Program-made: the position numbers and the translations under genes
Assembly (NCBI GenBank): GCA_963714145.1
Contig: OY970235.1
Coordinates: 868,001-932,000, forward strand
Length of the DNA: 64,000 nucleotides
Origin: JBBWZH01 sp035544115
GTDB taxonomy: Bacteria; Actinomycetota; Actinomycetes; Mycobacteriales; CADCTP01
Direction: 5' to 3'
In this document: positions 1-9,329 of the stretch, one piece after another
Numbering within the stretch: the first letter of the stretch is position 1
Layout of the letters: every line of letters begins with the position of its first letter
The notes under the pieces: generated by a model
Told to the model about the DNA's origin: nothing
Databases searched by the model: none
Seen by the model: only the letters and a program-made list of their open reading frames with translations

Positions 1-776
1 CGGCCGCTGACCGTGAACGGCATCCGGGCCGGGCGGCGCACCCCGGTCAGCTGCGCGGCGTCGCCGGCCTGCCGGGCGATCTGGATCCGGGCCGGGTCGG
101 TCTTGCCGGCGAACCCGCCGACGCGCACGTCCAGCCAGGTGCCGTCCGGCTGCTGCCACATCAGCCCGACGCAGTAGCCGTCCGGCCGGTTCGGCCCGGC
201 GATCATCCGGTAGGCCGGCCGGCCCTGCACCTGGCCGTCCGGCGCGCCCCGGTTGCAGCCGGCCTGCGGGGAGTCGGGTTGGCCGTCGGACCGGGACTGC
301 TCGGGGGTCCAGCCCGGCCCGTGCGCGGTCAGCGTGACGTCGTCCTCGGCGTTCCCGACCAGCCGGTAGGCCACCACCTGCTGCGCCTTGGCGGTCAGCT
401 CGATCTGCCGGTTGACCAGGCCGGGCGGCACCCAGCCGAGGTCCACGACCTGCGTTGTCGGGTCCAGCGTGGGGATCCCGGGGGCGGCCGTGGTCGGCCC
501 CGGCGGGGTCGCCGGCCGCTGGGCCGGTGTCGTCGCGGCCGGCGTGGCCGGGGCCGGCCCGGCGGCCAGCGTGCCGACGCCGGCCAGGCTCAGCGTGCCG
601 ACCAGGCCGCCGGTGGCGACCACCGCGCCGGCCGCGCCGCCGAGCCGGACCGTCGTGCGGCGGCGTTCCCGGCGCCGGCCGCGGGCGAGCAGCCGGTCGT
701 AGTCGAGCCGGTGCGGCAGCGGTTCCTGGCCGGCGTCCACGTCGGCGAGCAGTCGCTGCAGGTCCTGCTGGTTCAC
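1..776 (-). CDS. membrane-anchored protein co-transcribed with sigma factor (partial)
   Basis: I translated this gene directly. It begins at a GTG overlapping the sigma-factor stop (GTGA), behind an AGGAGGG ribosome binding site at 780-786, and runs off the left edge after about 258 codons. The N-terminus (MNQQDLQRLLADVDAG) is cytoplasmic with an Arg-rich stretch. One hydrophobic segment follows at about residues 43-70, then an Ala/Pro/Thr linker and an extracytoplasmic domain with two cysteines. This single-pass topology next to a SigE-family sigma factor is typical of the accessory or anti-sigma-like proteins of such operons. I see no ZAS zinc motif, so a direct anti-sigma role is only inferred. 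The C-terminus lies outside the window. Confidence 0.7.
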   Translation of the reverse strand, partial: MNQQDLQRLLADVDAGQEPLPHRLDYDRLLARGRRRERRRTTVRLGGAAGAVVATGGLVGTLSLAGVGTLAAGPAPATPAATTPAQRPATPPGPTTAAPGIPTLDPTTQVVDLGWVPPGLVNRQIELTAKAQQVVAYRLVGNAEDDVTLTAHGPGWTPEQSRSDGQPDSPQAGCNRGAPDGQVQGRPAYRMIAGPNRPDGYCVGLMWQQPDGTWLDVRVGGFAGKTDPARIQIARQAGDAAQLTGVRRPARMPFTVSG

Positions 777-1309
777 GATCCCTCCTGAGTTGGTTCGCCC
801 GGCATCAGCGCCGGTTCCGGCTGGGCGTAGTCGGGCAGCAGGCGGCGCAGCGCGGCCAGGCTGCGCGAGGTCTGGCTCTTCACGGTGCCCTCGGAGCAGC
901 GCAGCACCGCGGCGGTCTCGGCGATCGGCAGGCCGTCCCAGAACCGCAGCACCAGCACCGCGCGCTGGCGCGGGGTGAGCTGTGCCAGCGCGCCCATCAG
1001 GTCCAGCCGCAGGCCGACGTCCGGCCCGGTGTGCGCGCCGTCGATCAGCTCCGGGTAGGTGCGCACCCGCCGGAACCAGGGCCGGCGGGTCTCCCGCAGC
1101 CAGGCGTGCACCACCATCCGGCGCACGTAGGCGTCCAGCGTTGTCGCCCGGGTCGCCTTGGACCAGTGCGCGTACAGGTCGACGAGTACCTGCTGGACGA
1201 GGTCCTCGGCCTGATGCCGGTTCCCGCACAGCCGGTACGCGATCTGTCCGAGCCACCGTTCCCGGCCGGCGACGTAGTCGAGGTAGAGCCGCTCCTCGCC
1301 CGAATGCAT
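773..1309 (-). CDS. SigE-family (ECF-type) RNA polymerase sigma factor
   Basis: A 178-aa sigma factor. Region 2 (LYLDYVAGRERWLGQIAYRL, then AEDLVQQVL) recognises the -10 element. Region 4 near the C-terminus (LTPRQRAVLVLRFW, then a helix-turn-helix around EGTVKSQTSRSLAALRRLL) recognises the -35 element. I chose ATG 1309 because GGAGGC lies 5 nt before it and the first sigma-2 helix follows at once. A longer reading to 1453 would add about 48 residues with no sigma similarity. The stop overlaps the start of the downstream membrane protein by 4 nt, so the two are translationally coupled. The target regulon is unknown. Confidence 0.9.
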   Translation of the reverse strand: MHSGEERLYLDYVAGRERWLGQIAYRLCGNRHQAEDLVQQVLVDLYAHWSKATRATTLDAYVRRMVVHAWLRETRRPWFRRVRTYPELIDGAHTGPDVGLRLDLMGALAQLTPRQRAVLVLRFWDGLPIAETAAVLRCSEGTVKSQTSRSLAALRRLLPDYAQPEPALMPGEPTQEGS

Positions 1310-1539
1310 CCACTGCCTCCTCACTGTCACCAGGGAAGAGACGACACCCCTGCCCCCGGTTGTCGCTGGTTGCCGGATTTGCTGGCCGGGCGCGTTTCCT
1401 GCGGTTGGCGTCGACAGCGTCGAATGGCATCTACCGGAACGGCGTAGGGCCATTCGGTGTCACCCACAAGGCGACACTCTGCGCTTTCTGGATGACGTGC
1501 GCTCGGCCGTCTGCCACATTGACCCCACCGTCAACCCTC

Positions 1540-1559
1540 GACCGACCCACCGGTCGGTC
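1540..1559. promoter_or_regulatory. perfect 8-bp inverted repeat upstream of the M4 protease
   Basis: GACCGACC-CACC-GGTCGGTC is a perfect palindrome with a 4-nt spacer ending 24 nt before the protease GTG start. It resembles operators of TetR-type repressors, or it could be a 5'-UTR hairpin. No regulator gene for it is in view. Confidence 0.4.
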
Positions 1560-1583
1560 TTGCTCCCGGGAAGGGAGTCCCCC

Positions 1584-3107
1584 GTGAGACGCATCATCGT
1601 CTTGGGCGCGGCCGCCATCGTCGCAGTCGCCGCGCCGGCCGCGGCGTCGGCCACCGCGCAGGCGGCCCCAGCCAGCCCACAGGTGCTGGCCACCCAGTCG
1701 GCCGCCGCGCTGGTCGCGGCGAAGGCGCCGGCCCTGCACGCCGCGGCCGGCGACGTGTTCGTCCAGCAGCAGGTCATCTCGTCCGCCGAGGGCCTGCTGT
1801 ACGTGCCGTTCCAGCGGACGCACCAGGGGTTGCCGGTGTTCGGCGGCGACGCGGTCGTCATGACCAACCCGGCCGGGCAGGTGCTGGCCACCTCGGTCGC
1901 GCAGACCAGCACGATCAGCGTGTCCACCACGCCGAAGCTGTCGGCCGCATCCGCCGCCGCGGTGGCGAAGTCGGTCGCCGCGCAGACCGCCACCGTCGAC
2001 GCGGTCGGCACCCCGAAGCTGCTCGTCTACGCGCTGGACACCCCGCGGCTGGCGTACGAGGTCGTCGTGACCGGCCGGTCCGGCGCCACGCCGAGCGCGC
2101 TGCACGTGTTCGTCGACGCGACCACGCAGCAGATCATCGACAAGTACAACGACGTCTCCGACGGCACCGGCCGCGGCGCCATCTACGGCACCGTGACGAT
2201 CGCCACCAGCGGCTCCGGCTCCTCCTTCTCGCTGACCGACACCACCCGGCCGGGCATCTCCTGCCGCAACAACTCCACCAACGCGGTGCTCACCGGCACC
2301 GACGACTCGTGGGGCAACGGCAACGGCACCGCGATCGAGACCGGCTGCGTGGACGCGCTGTTCAGCGTCCAGCGCGAGTGGGACATGTTCGCCTCCTGGT
2401 TCGGCCGCAGCGGCATCAACGGCAGCGGCCGCGGCTTCCCGCTGCGGGTCGGGCTGAACGACGAGAACGCGTTCTGGAACGGCTCCTCGGTGACGATCGG
2501 CCACAACACGGCCAACCAGTGGATCGGCTCGTTCGACGTGGTCGGCCACGAGTTCGGGCACGCGCTGGACTCCAACACCCCCGGTGGCCAGTCGGCGAAC
2601 GGCATCTCCGAGGGCACCGGCGACATCATGGGCACCTCGCTGGAGTTCTTCGCCAACAACGCGAACGACCCGCCGGACTTCAGCATCGGCGAAGAGGTCA
2701 ACCTGGTCGGCAACGGCCCGATCCGGCAGATGTACAACCCGGCCCTGGTCGGCGACCCGGCGTGCTACTCGTCGGCCGTCCCGAACATGGAGACGCACGA
2801 CGCGGCCGGCCCGCTGGACCACTGGTTCACCCTGCTGTCCAAGGGCAGTGCCGCCAGCGGTGGCCAGCCGGCCAGCCCGACCTGCAACGGCAGCGTCGTC
2901 ACCGGTGTCGGCGCGCCGACCGCGGCCCGCATCTTCTACAACGCGATGCTGCTGAAGACCTCGCGGATGACCTACCTGCGGTACCGCACCGCGACGTTGA
3001 CCGCGGCCAAGAACCTGACCCCGGGCAACTGCACCAACTTCAACGCCACGCGCGCGGCGTGGAACGCGATCAGCGTGCCGGCGCAGGCTGCCGACCCGAC
3101 CTGCTAG
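1584..3107 (+). CDS. secreted M4-family (thermolysin-like) zinc metallopeptidase
   Basis: A 507-aa extracellular neutral protease precursor. It starts at GTG 1584 behind a GGGAAGGGAG ribosome binding site and has a signal peptide (VRRIIVLGAAAIVAVAAPAA). An FTP/PepSY-type propeptide follows (YVPFQRTHQGLPVFGGDAVV), then the catalytic domain. The zinc site is H322-E323-F-G-H326, with the third ligand E343 in SEGTGDI and D347 as in thermolysin. Two cysteine-containing stretches suggest disulfides. The propeptide would inhibit and fold the enzyme until autoprocessing. The gene stands alone and is followed by a strong hairpin terminator. The start further upstream at 1497 would put a charged leader before the signal peptide and is unlikely. 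Confidence 0.92.
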   Translation: MRRIIVLGAAAIVAVAAPAAASATAQAAPASPQVLATQSAAALVAAKAPALHAAAGDVFVQQQVISSAEGLLYVPFQRTHQGLPVFGGDAVVMTNPAGQVLATSVAQTSTISVSTTPKLSAASAAAVAKSVAAQTATVDAVGTPKLLVYALDTPRLAYEVVVTGRSGATPSALHVFVDATTQQIIDKYNDVSDGTGRGAIYGTVTIATSGSGSSFSLTDTTRPGISCRNNSTNAVLTGTDDSWGNGNGTAIETGCVDALFSVQREWDMFASWFGRSGINGSGRGFPLRVGLNDENAFWNGSSVTIGHNTANQWIGSFDVVGHEFGHALDSNTPGGQSANGISEGTGDIMGTSLEFFANNANDPPDFSIGEEVNLVGNGPIRQMYNPALVGDPACYSSAVPNMETHDAAGPLDHWFTLLSKGSAASGGQPASPTCNGSVVTGVGAPTAARIFYNAMLLKTSRMTYLRYRTATLTAAKNLTPGNCTNFNATRAAWNAISVPAQAADPTC

Positions 3108-3120
3108 GCCGTTAGCGCGG

Positions 3121-3154
3121 TGGCCGGCCCGGCGCACCCCCGCCGGGCCGGCCA
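3121..3154 (+). terminator. hairpin terminator after the M4 protease
   Basis: A perfect 14-bp GC stem (TGGCCGGCCCGGCG against its complement) with a 6-nt loop begins 14 nt after the protease stop. It has no U-tract, as is usual for high-GC actinomycete terminators. Confidence 0.65.
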
Positions 3155-4023
3155 CCCGCCGTTCTGTCCCTGCCGGCGATCCGGCGCGAGCACCGCCCCT
3201 GCGCCACCGGCGGTTCGATGCCCAACGCCCGGGCGAGCGGTGCCCGGGCGCGTTGTGCCCGGCACGCGGTGCCCGGCTGCTCGCTGCCGGCAGAGCCGGC
3301 GACGCCCCAGCCACAGCACCCCCGCTGAGCCGGCCGGAGCGTCGCCGGCCGTTCACCCCGGCGGTCCGGCCGCCGGGCCGTTCGTCGTTCCTGTCCCATC
3401 CCCGGACCGGCTCCCGCCGCCAGCCCCGGGCCGCCCGTTCCGCGGCGAGTCGCGGACGTTCGGCGGGAACCGTACGGCGCACAGGCGACTACTGCAAGTA
3501 GCTGATCGGTACGTTAGGTAGACGTTGCCAGACGCCACGGGGCAGCTGCTCTACTTGGCGGCACCGGCCTGCGCTCGTCCGACCTGTCTCCGTGGCGAGG
3601 GCGGCGCTCCGCGGGCAGCGCGCCGGTCGGCCGGCCATCGAGCGGGGCCGGCGGCGGAAATTGCTCAGGTCGTTCCGGCGGCGGGCGACTGGGCCGGGTG
3701 TGGGACCGGCTCCCGGATGAGCGCCGCCGTGCGGGCGGCGGCCGAGCCCGGGCCGGGCCAGCCGACCGGCCCAGGTCATCGCATTGACCTGGGCCGCGCG
3801 GCGGCCCAACCGGCCGCGCCGGGCACGCCGCCCACCGCCCGGTCGCACCGCCGACCGCCGGTGCGGCGGAGCCGGCACCCGGCCCGGGGGAGTGGGCTGC
3901 CGGCCCGGGGGAGCCGGCACCCGGTCCGGGGGAGCCGGCACCCCGGCCCGGCCGGGTACGCGGCCGGCCCGGCGTAATCCGGCGGCTCGCCCGGCGGCCC
4001 GCTGGTCAGGGCAGAATCGGACT
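3155..4023. other. long intergenic region upstream of the AfsR-type regulator
   Basis: About 870 bp without a gene I can support. Open frames here are low-complexity Pro/Gly/Arg/Ala translations. The stretch 3885-3965 holds imperfect repeats of GGGGGAGCCGGCACCC. A small inverted repeat (CTACT-GCA-AGTAG, about 3488-3500) sits in the least GC-rich part. At 4012-4017 a CAGAAT box lies exactly 6 nt before the GTG of the next gene and could be its leaderless -10. Confidence 0.5.
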
Positions 4024-7000
4024 GTGCAGATCGCGCTGCTGGGCCCGCTCGAGGTCCGGTCCGGGTCCGGCCGGCCGATCGAGGTCGGTGGCGCCAGGCT
4101 GCGCCGGCTGCTGATCCTGCTCGCGCTGGAGCCGGGCCGGGTGGTCACCACCGGCCGCCTGGTGGACGGGCTCTGGGCGGACGAACCGCCGGCCGCGGCC
4201 GCGAACGCGCTGCAGGCGCTGGTCTCCCGGCTGCGCCGGGCGGCGCCGGAACTGCCGGTCGAGTCGCACCCGGCCGGCTACCGGCTGGCCGTGCCGGCGG
4301 ACGCGGTGGACGCACCCCGGTTCGAGCGGCTGGCCGCGTCCGGCCGGGCCCAGCTGCGGGACGATCCGGCCGGCGCCGCCGCCACCCTGCGCACCGCGCT
4401 CGCGCTCTGGCGCGGTCCGGCGCTGGCCGACGTGGCCGGCGCCGAGTTCGCCCGGGCTCCGGTGGCCCGGCTCACCGAGCTCTGGCTGACCAGCACCGAG
4501 CACCGGGTCGCCGCCGAACTGCGGCTGGGCGCCGGCCCCGCGCTGGTCGCCGAGCTGTCCGAACTAGTTGCCGCGCACCCGCTGCGGGAGCCGCTGATCG
4601 GCGCGCTGATGCGGGCGCTGTCCGCGGCCGGCCGGCCGAGCGCGGCGCTGTCGGTGTACGAGCAGGCCCGCGGCCGGCTGGCGGCGCAGCTCGGCGTCGA
4701 CCCGTCCGCGGAGCTGGCCGCCCTGCACCTGGCCGTGCTGCGCGGCGAGTCGCTTGTGGACGGTTCGGCCCCGGCCCCGGCGCCGGAGCCGGCAGCGCCG
4801 GCGGCGGCCACCGGGGTGGCGCCGGCCGAGCCGCTGCCGCCGCGGACGAACCTGCGGACCGAGCTGACCAGCTTTGTCGGGCGGGTCGCGGAGGGCCGGC
4901 GGGTCGGCAAGCTGCTGGCGGACTCCCGGCTGGTCACGCTGACCGGGGTGGGCGGGGCCGGGAAGACCCGGTTGGCGATCGAGGCGTCCCGCCCGCTGGC
5001 CGAGCAGCTGCCGGACGGCGTCTGGCTGATCGAGCTGGCTCCGGTCGGCGACCCGGCCGAGGTGCCGCACGCGGCGCTCACCGCGCTCGGGATGCGCGAG
5101 CAGGCGTTGCTGGCCCGGACCCGGCTGCTGCCCGGCGACCAGCCGGCGGACGTGACGGTCCGGCTGGTCGGCGGGCTGGCCGGCCGGCAGGTCCTGCTGG
5201 TGCTGGACAACTGCGAGCACCTGATCGAGGCGGCCGCCGCGCTGGCCGACCGGATCCTGCGGGACTGCCCGGGGGTGCGGATCCTGGCCACCAGCCGGGA
5301 ACCGCTGGGCATCACCGGCGAGGCGCTGTGGCCGGTGGAGCCGCTGGCCATGCCGCCGGCCGACGTGGACGCGGCCGGTGCGCTCGACTTCCCGGCCGTC
5401 CAGCTGCTGGCCGACCGGGCGGCGGCGGCCCGGCCCGGCTTCGAGGTCGACCCGGCGAACGTGGCCGCGGTGGTCCGGATCTGCCGGGCGCTGGACGGGA
5501 TGCCGCTGGCCATCGAGCTGGCCGCGGCCCGGCTGCGGTCGATGACACCGGCCCAGGTCGCGGCCCGGCTGGACGACCGGTTCCGGCTGCTCACCGGCGG
5601 CAGCCGCACCGCGCTGCCGCGGCACCGGACGCTGGCCGCGGTGGTGGACTGGAGCTGGGAGCTGCTGGACGCCGCCGAGCGGGCGCTCTGGCGCCGGTTC
5701 GCGATGTTCACCGGCGGGGCCACCGTGGCGGCCGCGGAGCGGGTCTGCGCCGGCGGGCCGGTGCGTGCCGACCAGGTGGCCGACCTGCTCACCGCGCTGG
5801 TGGACAAGTCCATCCTGGTGCCGGTCGGCGCCACCGAGCCGCGGTACCGGATGCTCGAGACGATCCGCGCGTACGGCCTGGACCGGCTGGACGAGGCCGG
5901 CGAGCGGGCCGCGGTCCGGGCCGCGCACGCCGGCTGGTTCGTCGAGTTCGCCGAGACCGCCGACCCGTTCCTGCAGGGCGCCGACCAGCTGCACTGGCTG
6001 GCCCGGCTCGGCGACGACCACGACAACCTGCACGCCGCGCTGCAGGCCTCGGTCGCGGCCTGGGACAAGCCCACCGCGGTCCGGCTGGTGGCCGCGCTGA
6101 GCTGGTACTGGTGGCTGCGCGGGCACCGGCAGGAGGGCGCCGAGCTGGCCGCCGCGGCGCTGGCGGTGCCGGGCCCGGCACCGGCGCTGGCCCGGGCGAC
6201 CGCGTACGCCTTCGGTGGGCTGAACGCCTTCGGTGCCGCCCAGAACCTGGCCGAGGCGGCGAGCTGGATGGAGTCGGCGCTGGCCGCCGCCGCCGAGGTC
6301 GACCCGGACGTGGACGACGCGCTGCTGCGCATTCTCGCGCCGTTCCACGCGATGTTCTGCGGGGACCAGGACCGGGCGATGCGGCTGCTGGCCGAGCGGT
6401 ACGGCGATCCCGACCCCTGGGTGGCCGCGATGGTCCGCACCATGCACTCGGCGCTGCTGGTCAACGCCGGCACCCGGCACGCGGAGGCGGAGGCCGACTG
6501 CGCCGACGCGCTGCTCCGGTTCGAGCGGCTCGGCGAGCGCTGGGGCACCTCGCTCTGCCTGGGCACGCTGGCCCAGCTGACCGGGCTGCGCGGGGAGCAC
6601 GCCGGCGCCGCCGGCTACTACCGGCGCTCGATCGCGCTGGCCGCCGAGCTCGGCACGTACGAGGACACGCCGCAGTTCATGACCCAGCTGGCGCTGGAGG
6701 AGCAGATGCTCGGCGAGCCGGACCGGGCCCGGGCCACGATGGACGAGGCGCGGCGGATCTCCGCCCGGGTCGGCCTGGCCGAGAGCCGGGCCGCGGTGGC
6801 GTACTGCGAGGGTGAGCTGGCCCGCCGCTCCGGCGACCTGGCCGGGGCCCGGCGCTGGCTGCTCGACGCCACCGAGATCGCCCACAACGCCGGGGTGGCC
6901 GGCCAGTGGCGGGCGTCGGTGCAGGCCGCGTTCGGCCACCTGGAGGTGGCCGAGGGCGACCTGGCCGCGGCCCGGCGCCGGCTGGCCGAGGCGCTGGACA

Positions 7001-7272
7001 CCGCGGTGTCCTCGATGGACGCGCCGATCGTGGCCCAGGTGCTGATCGCCGCCGCGGACATGTACCTGCAGGCCGGCGAGCCGGCCCGGGCGGCCACCCT
7101 GCTCGGCGCGATCAGCGCCATCCTCGGGCTGCCCGAGCCGGCGCTGCCGGACTGGGGCCGGATCACCGCGGCCGCCCGGGACGCGCTCGGCCCGGCCGGC
7201 TACGCCGCCGGCTACGGCGCGGGTCTGGACAGCACCCTGGCCGGGGTGACCGACCTCGCCGCGCTGGCCTGA
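4024..7272 (+). CDS. AfsR/SARP-family transcriptional regulator with NB-ARC ATPase and TPR region
   Basis: A 1082-aa pathway-type activator. The N-terminal OmpR-like DNA-binding domain (QIALLGPLEVRSG, then GARLRRLLILLAL) is followed by a bacterial transcriptional activator (BTAD) domain to about residue 245. An Ala/Pro linker leads to an NB-ARC ATPase with Walker A G308-VGGAGKT and Walker B VLLVLDNCEH with D395. An Ala-rich helical C-terminus looks like TPR repeats. GTG 4024 was chosen because the conserved domain starts immediately and there is a -10-like CAGAAT 6 nt upstream; longer readings are low complexity. Such proteins usually activate secondary-metabolite or stress operons after nucleotide-dependent oligomerisation. 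No biosynthetic cluster is adjacent, but a DrrAB-like exporter lies convergent downstream. Confidence 0.92.
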   Translation: MQIALLGPLEVRSGSGRPIEVGGARLRRLLILLALEPGRVVTTGRLVDGLWADEPPAAAANALQALVSRLRRAAPELPVESHPAGYRLAVPADAVDAPRFERLAASGRAQLRDDPAGAAATLRTALALWRGPALADVAGAEFARAPVARLTELWLTSTEHRVAAELRLGAGPALVAELSELVAAHPLREPLIGALMRALSAAGRPSAALSVYEQARGRLAAQLGVDPSAELAALHLAVLRGESLVDGSAPAPAPEPAAPAAATGVAPAEPLPPRTNLRTELTSFVGRVAEGRRVGKLLADSRLVTLTGVGGAGKTRLAIEASRPLAEQLPDGVWLIELAPVGDPAEVPHAALTALGMREQALLARTRLLPGDQPADVTVRLVGGLAGRQVLLVLDNCEHLIEAAAALADRILRDCPGVRILATSREPLGITGEALWPVEPLAMPPADVDAAGALDFPAVQLLADRAAAARPGFEVDPANVAAVVRICRALDGMPLAIELAAARLRSMTPAQVAARLDDRFRLLTGGSRTALPRHRTLAAVVDWSWELLDAAERALWRRFAMFTGGATVAAAERVCAGGPVRADQVADLLTALVDKSILVPVGATEPRYRMLETIRAYGLDRLDEAGERAAVRAAHAGWFVEFAETADPFLQGADQLHWLARLGDDHDNLHAALQASVAAWDKPTAVRLVAALSWYWWLRGHRQEGAELAAAALAVPGPAPALARATAYAFGGLNAFGAAQNLAEAASWMESALAAAAEVDPDVDDALLRILAPFHAMFCGDQDRAMRLLAERYGDPDPWVAAMVRTMHSALLVNAGTRHAEAEADCADALLRFERLGERWGTSLCLGTLAQLTGLRGEHAGAAGYYRRSIALAAELGTYEDTPQFMTQLALEEQMLGEPDRARATMDEARRISARVGLAESRAAVAYCEGELARRSGDLAGARRWLLDATEIAHNAGVAGQWRASVQAAFGHLEVAEGDLAAARRRLAEALDTAVSSMDAPIVAQVLIAAADMYLQAGEPARAATLLGAISAILGLPEPALPDWGRITAAARDALGPAGYAAGYGAGLDSTLAGVTDLAALA

Positions 7273-7347
7273 CCGCGGGTGGGCGGTCGGCTCGGCCGGC
7301 ACGGCGAGGTCGGACATCTGAGTGGGCGGGGCGCCGGGGCGGCCGGG

Positions 7348-8160
7348 TCAGACCCGGCGGCGGAAGGCGCGGACGGCCAGCGGCGCGAACACCAGCATCA
7401 GGCCGACCGCCCACAGCAGCGACTTGAACACCGGCCCCGCCACCGGCCCGGAGACCAGCAGCCCGCGGACGCTGTCGGCGAGGAACGTGACCGGGTTGAC
7501 CTTCACGAACGCCTGCAGCCAGCCGGGCATGGTGGAGGTCGGCACGAACGCGTTGCTGATCATGGTGAGCGGGAAGATGATCGTGAAGGCGAACACCATC
7601 ACCTTCTCCGGCTCGGACACCAGCACCCCGATCAGCACCGCGACCCAGGACATCGCCAGCGTGAAGCCGATCATCACCGCGAACGCGGCCAGGACCCCGA
7701 GCGGGCCGTGGTGCACCCGGAAGCCGATCAGCGCGCCCACGACCAGCAGCAGCCCCATCGACCAGGCCTGCTTGGCCAGGTCGGCCACGATCCGGCCGGC
7801 CAGCGGCGCGAACCGGGCGATCGGCAGCGACCGGAGCCGGTCGAACACCCCCTTGTTCAGGTCGGTGTTCAGCGCCACGCCCGTGTTCAGCGAGGTGAAC
7901 AGCGAGTTCTGGACGATGATCCCGGGCAGCGCGAACGCCAGGTAGGCCCCGGTCGAACCGGCCAGCGCGCCGCCGAACACGTAGGTGAACAGCAGCACGA
8001 ACATCAGCGGCTGGACGCTGTAGTCCATCAGTTCCATCGGGTTGTGCCGGATCTGCACCAGCGTCCGCCAGGCGACGGTCGCGGTGTGCCGCAGCCCGTC
8101 CAGCGGGGACACCCGGGTGATCGGCACCGCCGGCCCGGTCCGTACGGCCATCGCGGTCAT
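7348..8160 (-). CDS. ABC-2 type transporter permease (DrrB-like)
   Basis: A 270-aa integral membrane subunit of a drug or lipid exporter. About six hydrophobic segments are visible (e.g. QPLMFVLLFTYVFGGAL, LLLVVGALIGF, LAMSWVAVLIGVLV, VMVFAFTIIFPLTMI). The typical ABC-2 loop NAFVPTSTMPGWLQAFVKVN precedes PVTFLADSVRGLL. The ATG start overlaps the ATPase stop by 4 nt (ATGA). It pairs with the upstream ATPase as in daunorubicin-resistance exporters. The substrate is unknown. Confidence 0.9.
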   Translation of the reverse strand: MTAMAVRTGPAVPITRVSPLDGLRHTATVAWRTLVQIRHNPMELMDYSVQPLMFVLLFTYVFGGALAGSTGAYLAFALPGIIVQNSLFTSLNTGVALNTDLNKGVFDRLRSLPIARFAPLAGRIVADLAKQAWSMGLLLVVGALIGFRVHHGPLGVLAAFAVMIGFTLAMSWVAVLIGVLVSEPEKVMVFAFTIIFPLTMISNAFVPTSTMPGWLQAFVKVNPVTFLADSVRGLLVSGPVAGPVFKSLLWAVGLMLVFAPLAVRAFRRRV

Positions 8161-9167
8161 GCCAGGCTCCGTTCGTACTCGGCCGGCGCGTCCCCGGCCG
8201 GCTCGGCGTCGGCGGTCGATTCGGCGCCGGTCTCCGGCTCGGCCCGGTGCCCGGTCAGCGACAGGAACACCTCGTCCAGGCTGGAGCCGCGCAGGCTCAG
8301 CTCGGAGACCAGCACACCGGCGTCGTCCAGCCGGCGGACCACCGCGGGCAGCACCGCCGGGTCGACCACCGGCGCGGTCACCGTGTGCCCGGCGACGTCC
8401 GGCGTGCTGCCGGCCAGGTCGGCAACCGTGGCCAGCACGATCGGCAGGTCGGCCGGGCTGGCCGGCCGGACCGCGAGCGTCTGCGCCCCGGTGCGCGCCT
8501 TCAGCTCGTCCGGGGTGCCGCTGGCGATCAGCTGGCCGTGGTCCACCACGCAGATCTCGTCCGCGAGCTGGTCGGCCTCGTCCAGGTACTGGGTGGTGAG
8601 CAGGACGGTCACCCCGTCGGCCACCAGCCGGCGGATGATGTCCCACATGTCGTTGCGGCTACGCGGGTCGAGCCCGGTGGTCGGTTCGTCCAGGAACAGC
8701 ACCCGGGGCCGGCCGACCAGGCTGGCGGCCAGGTCGAGCCGGCGCCGCATGCCGCCGGAGTAGGTCTTCGCGGCCCGCCCGGCGGCGTCGGCCAGCCGGA
8801 AGTCGGCCAGCAGCTCCCGGCCGCGCTGCTTGGCCGCCGGCCGGGACAGGCCCAGCAGCCGGCCGATGAACTGCAGGTTCTCCAGGCCGGTCAGGCTCTC
8901 GTCGATCGCGGCGTACTGCCCGGTCAGCCCGACCAGCTGGCGCACCTGGTGCGCCTGGGCCAGCACGTCGTAGCCGCCGACGATGGCCCGGCCGGCGTCC
9001 GGCCGCAGCAGCGTGGCGAAGATCCGTACCGCGGTTGTCTTGCCGGCGCCGTTGGGGCCGAGCAGGCCGAGCACCGAACCGGTGCGGACCGCCAGGTCGA
9101 CCCCGGCCAGCGCCGTCGTCCCGCCGAAGCGTTTGACCAGCCCTTCGGCGATGATCGCGTCTGTCAC
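8157..9167 (-). CDS. ABC transporter ATP-binding protein (DrrA-like, daunorubicin-resistance family)
   Basis: A 336-aa ATPase. Walker A is GPNGAGKTT (K43), the signature is YSGGMRRRLDLA, and Walker B is VLFLDEPTTGLDP. It has the C-terminal extension of the DrrA subfamily ending in SLDEVFLSLTGH. It powers the co-encoded ABC-2 permease. GTG 9167 is preceded by GAGGAG with 7-nt spacing; a longer upstream frame lacks transporter similarity. Three CGCTGAC repeats lie in the divergent promoter region shared with allantoinase. Confidence 0.92.
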   Translation of the reverse strand: MTDAIIAEGLVKRFGGTTALAGVDLAVRTGSVLGLLGPNGAGKTTAVRIFATLLRPDAGRAIVGGYDVLAQAHQVRQLVGLTGQYAAIDESLTGLENLQFIGRLLGLSRPAAKQRGRELLADFRLADAAGRAAKTYSGGMRRRLDLAASLVGRPRVLFLDEPTTGLDPRSRNDMWDIIRRLVADGVTVLLTTQYLDEADQLADEICVVDHGQLIASGTPDELKARTGAQTLAVRPASPADLPIVLATVADLAGSTPDVAGHTVTAPVVDPAVLPAVVRRLDDAGVLVSELSLRGSSLDEVFLSLTGHRAEPETGAESTADAEPAGDAPAEYERSLA

Positions 9168-9240
9168 TACCGGCTCCTCAGGTGGTGTCGTCGTTCCTGC
9201 CGCCACCATCCCGATCGGGCCGGACATCCCGCCGAGAGCA

Positions 9241-9279
9241 CGCTGACGGTCGGTCCGGGTCGCTGACATCTCGCTGACA
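9241..9279. promoter_or_regulatory. CGCTGAC direct repeats in the ABC/allantoinase divergent region
   Basis: CGCTGAC occurs at 9241, 9261 and 9272. The last two are TCGCTGACA copies 11 bp apart, which puts them on the same helical face. They lie between the divergent exporter and ureide genes and are a candidate regulator binding site for one or both. Confidence 0.35.
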
Positions 9280-9329
9280 CCGGGTCCGCGCCGTTGCGGT
9301 CGGTCGCCGGATGCAGTCGGATGGGTGAC

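Noticed and set aside
3489..4151. Long open frames on both strands upstream of the AfsR-like gene
   Set aside because: Translations are Pro/Gly/Arg/Ala-rich with no domain, overlap each other, and are explained by GC-rich codon bias.
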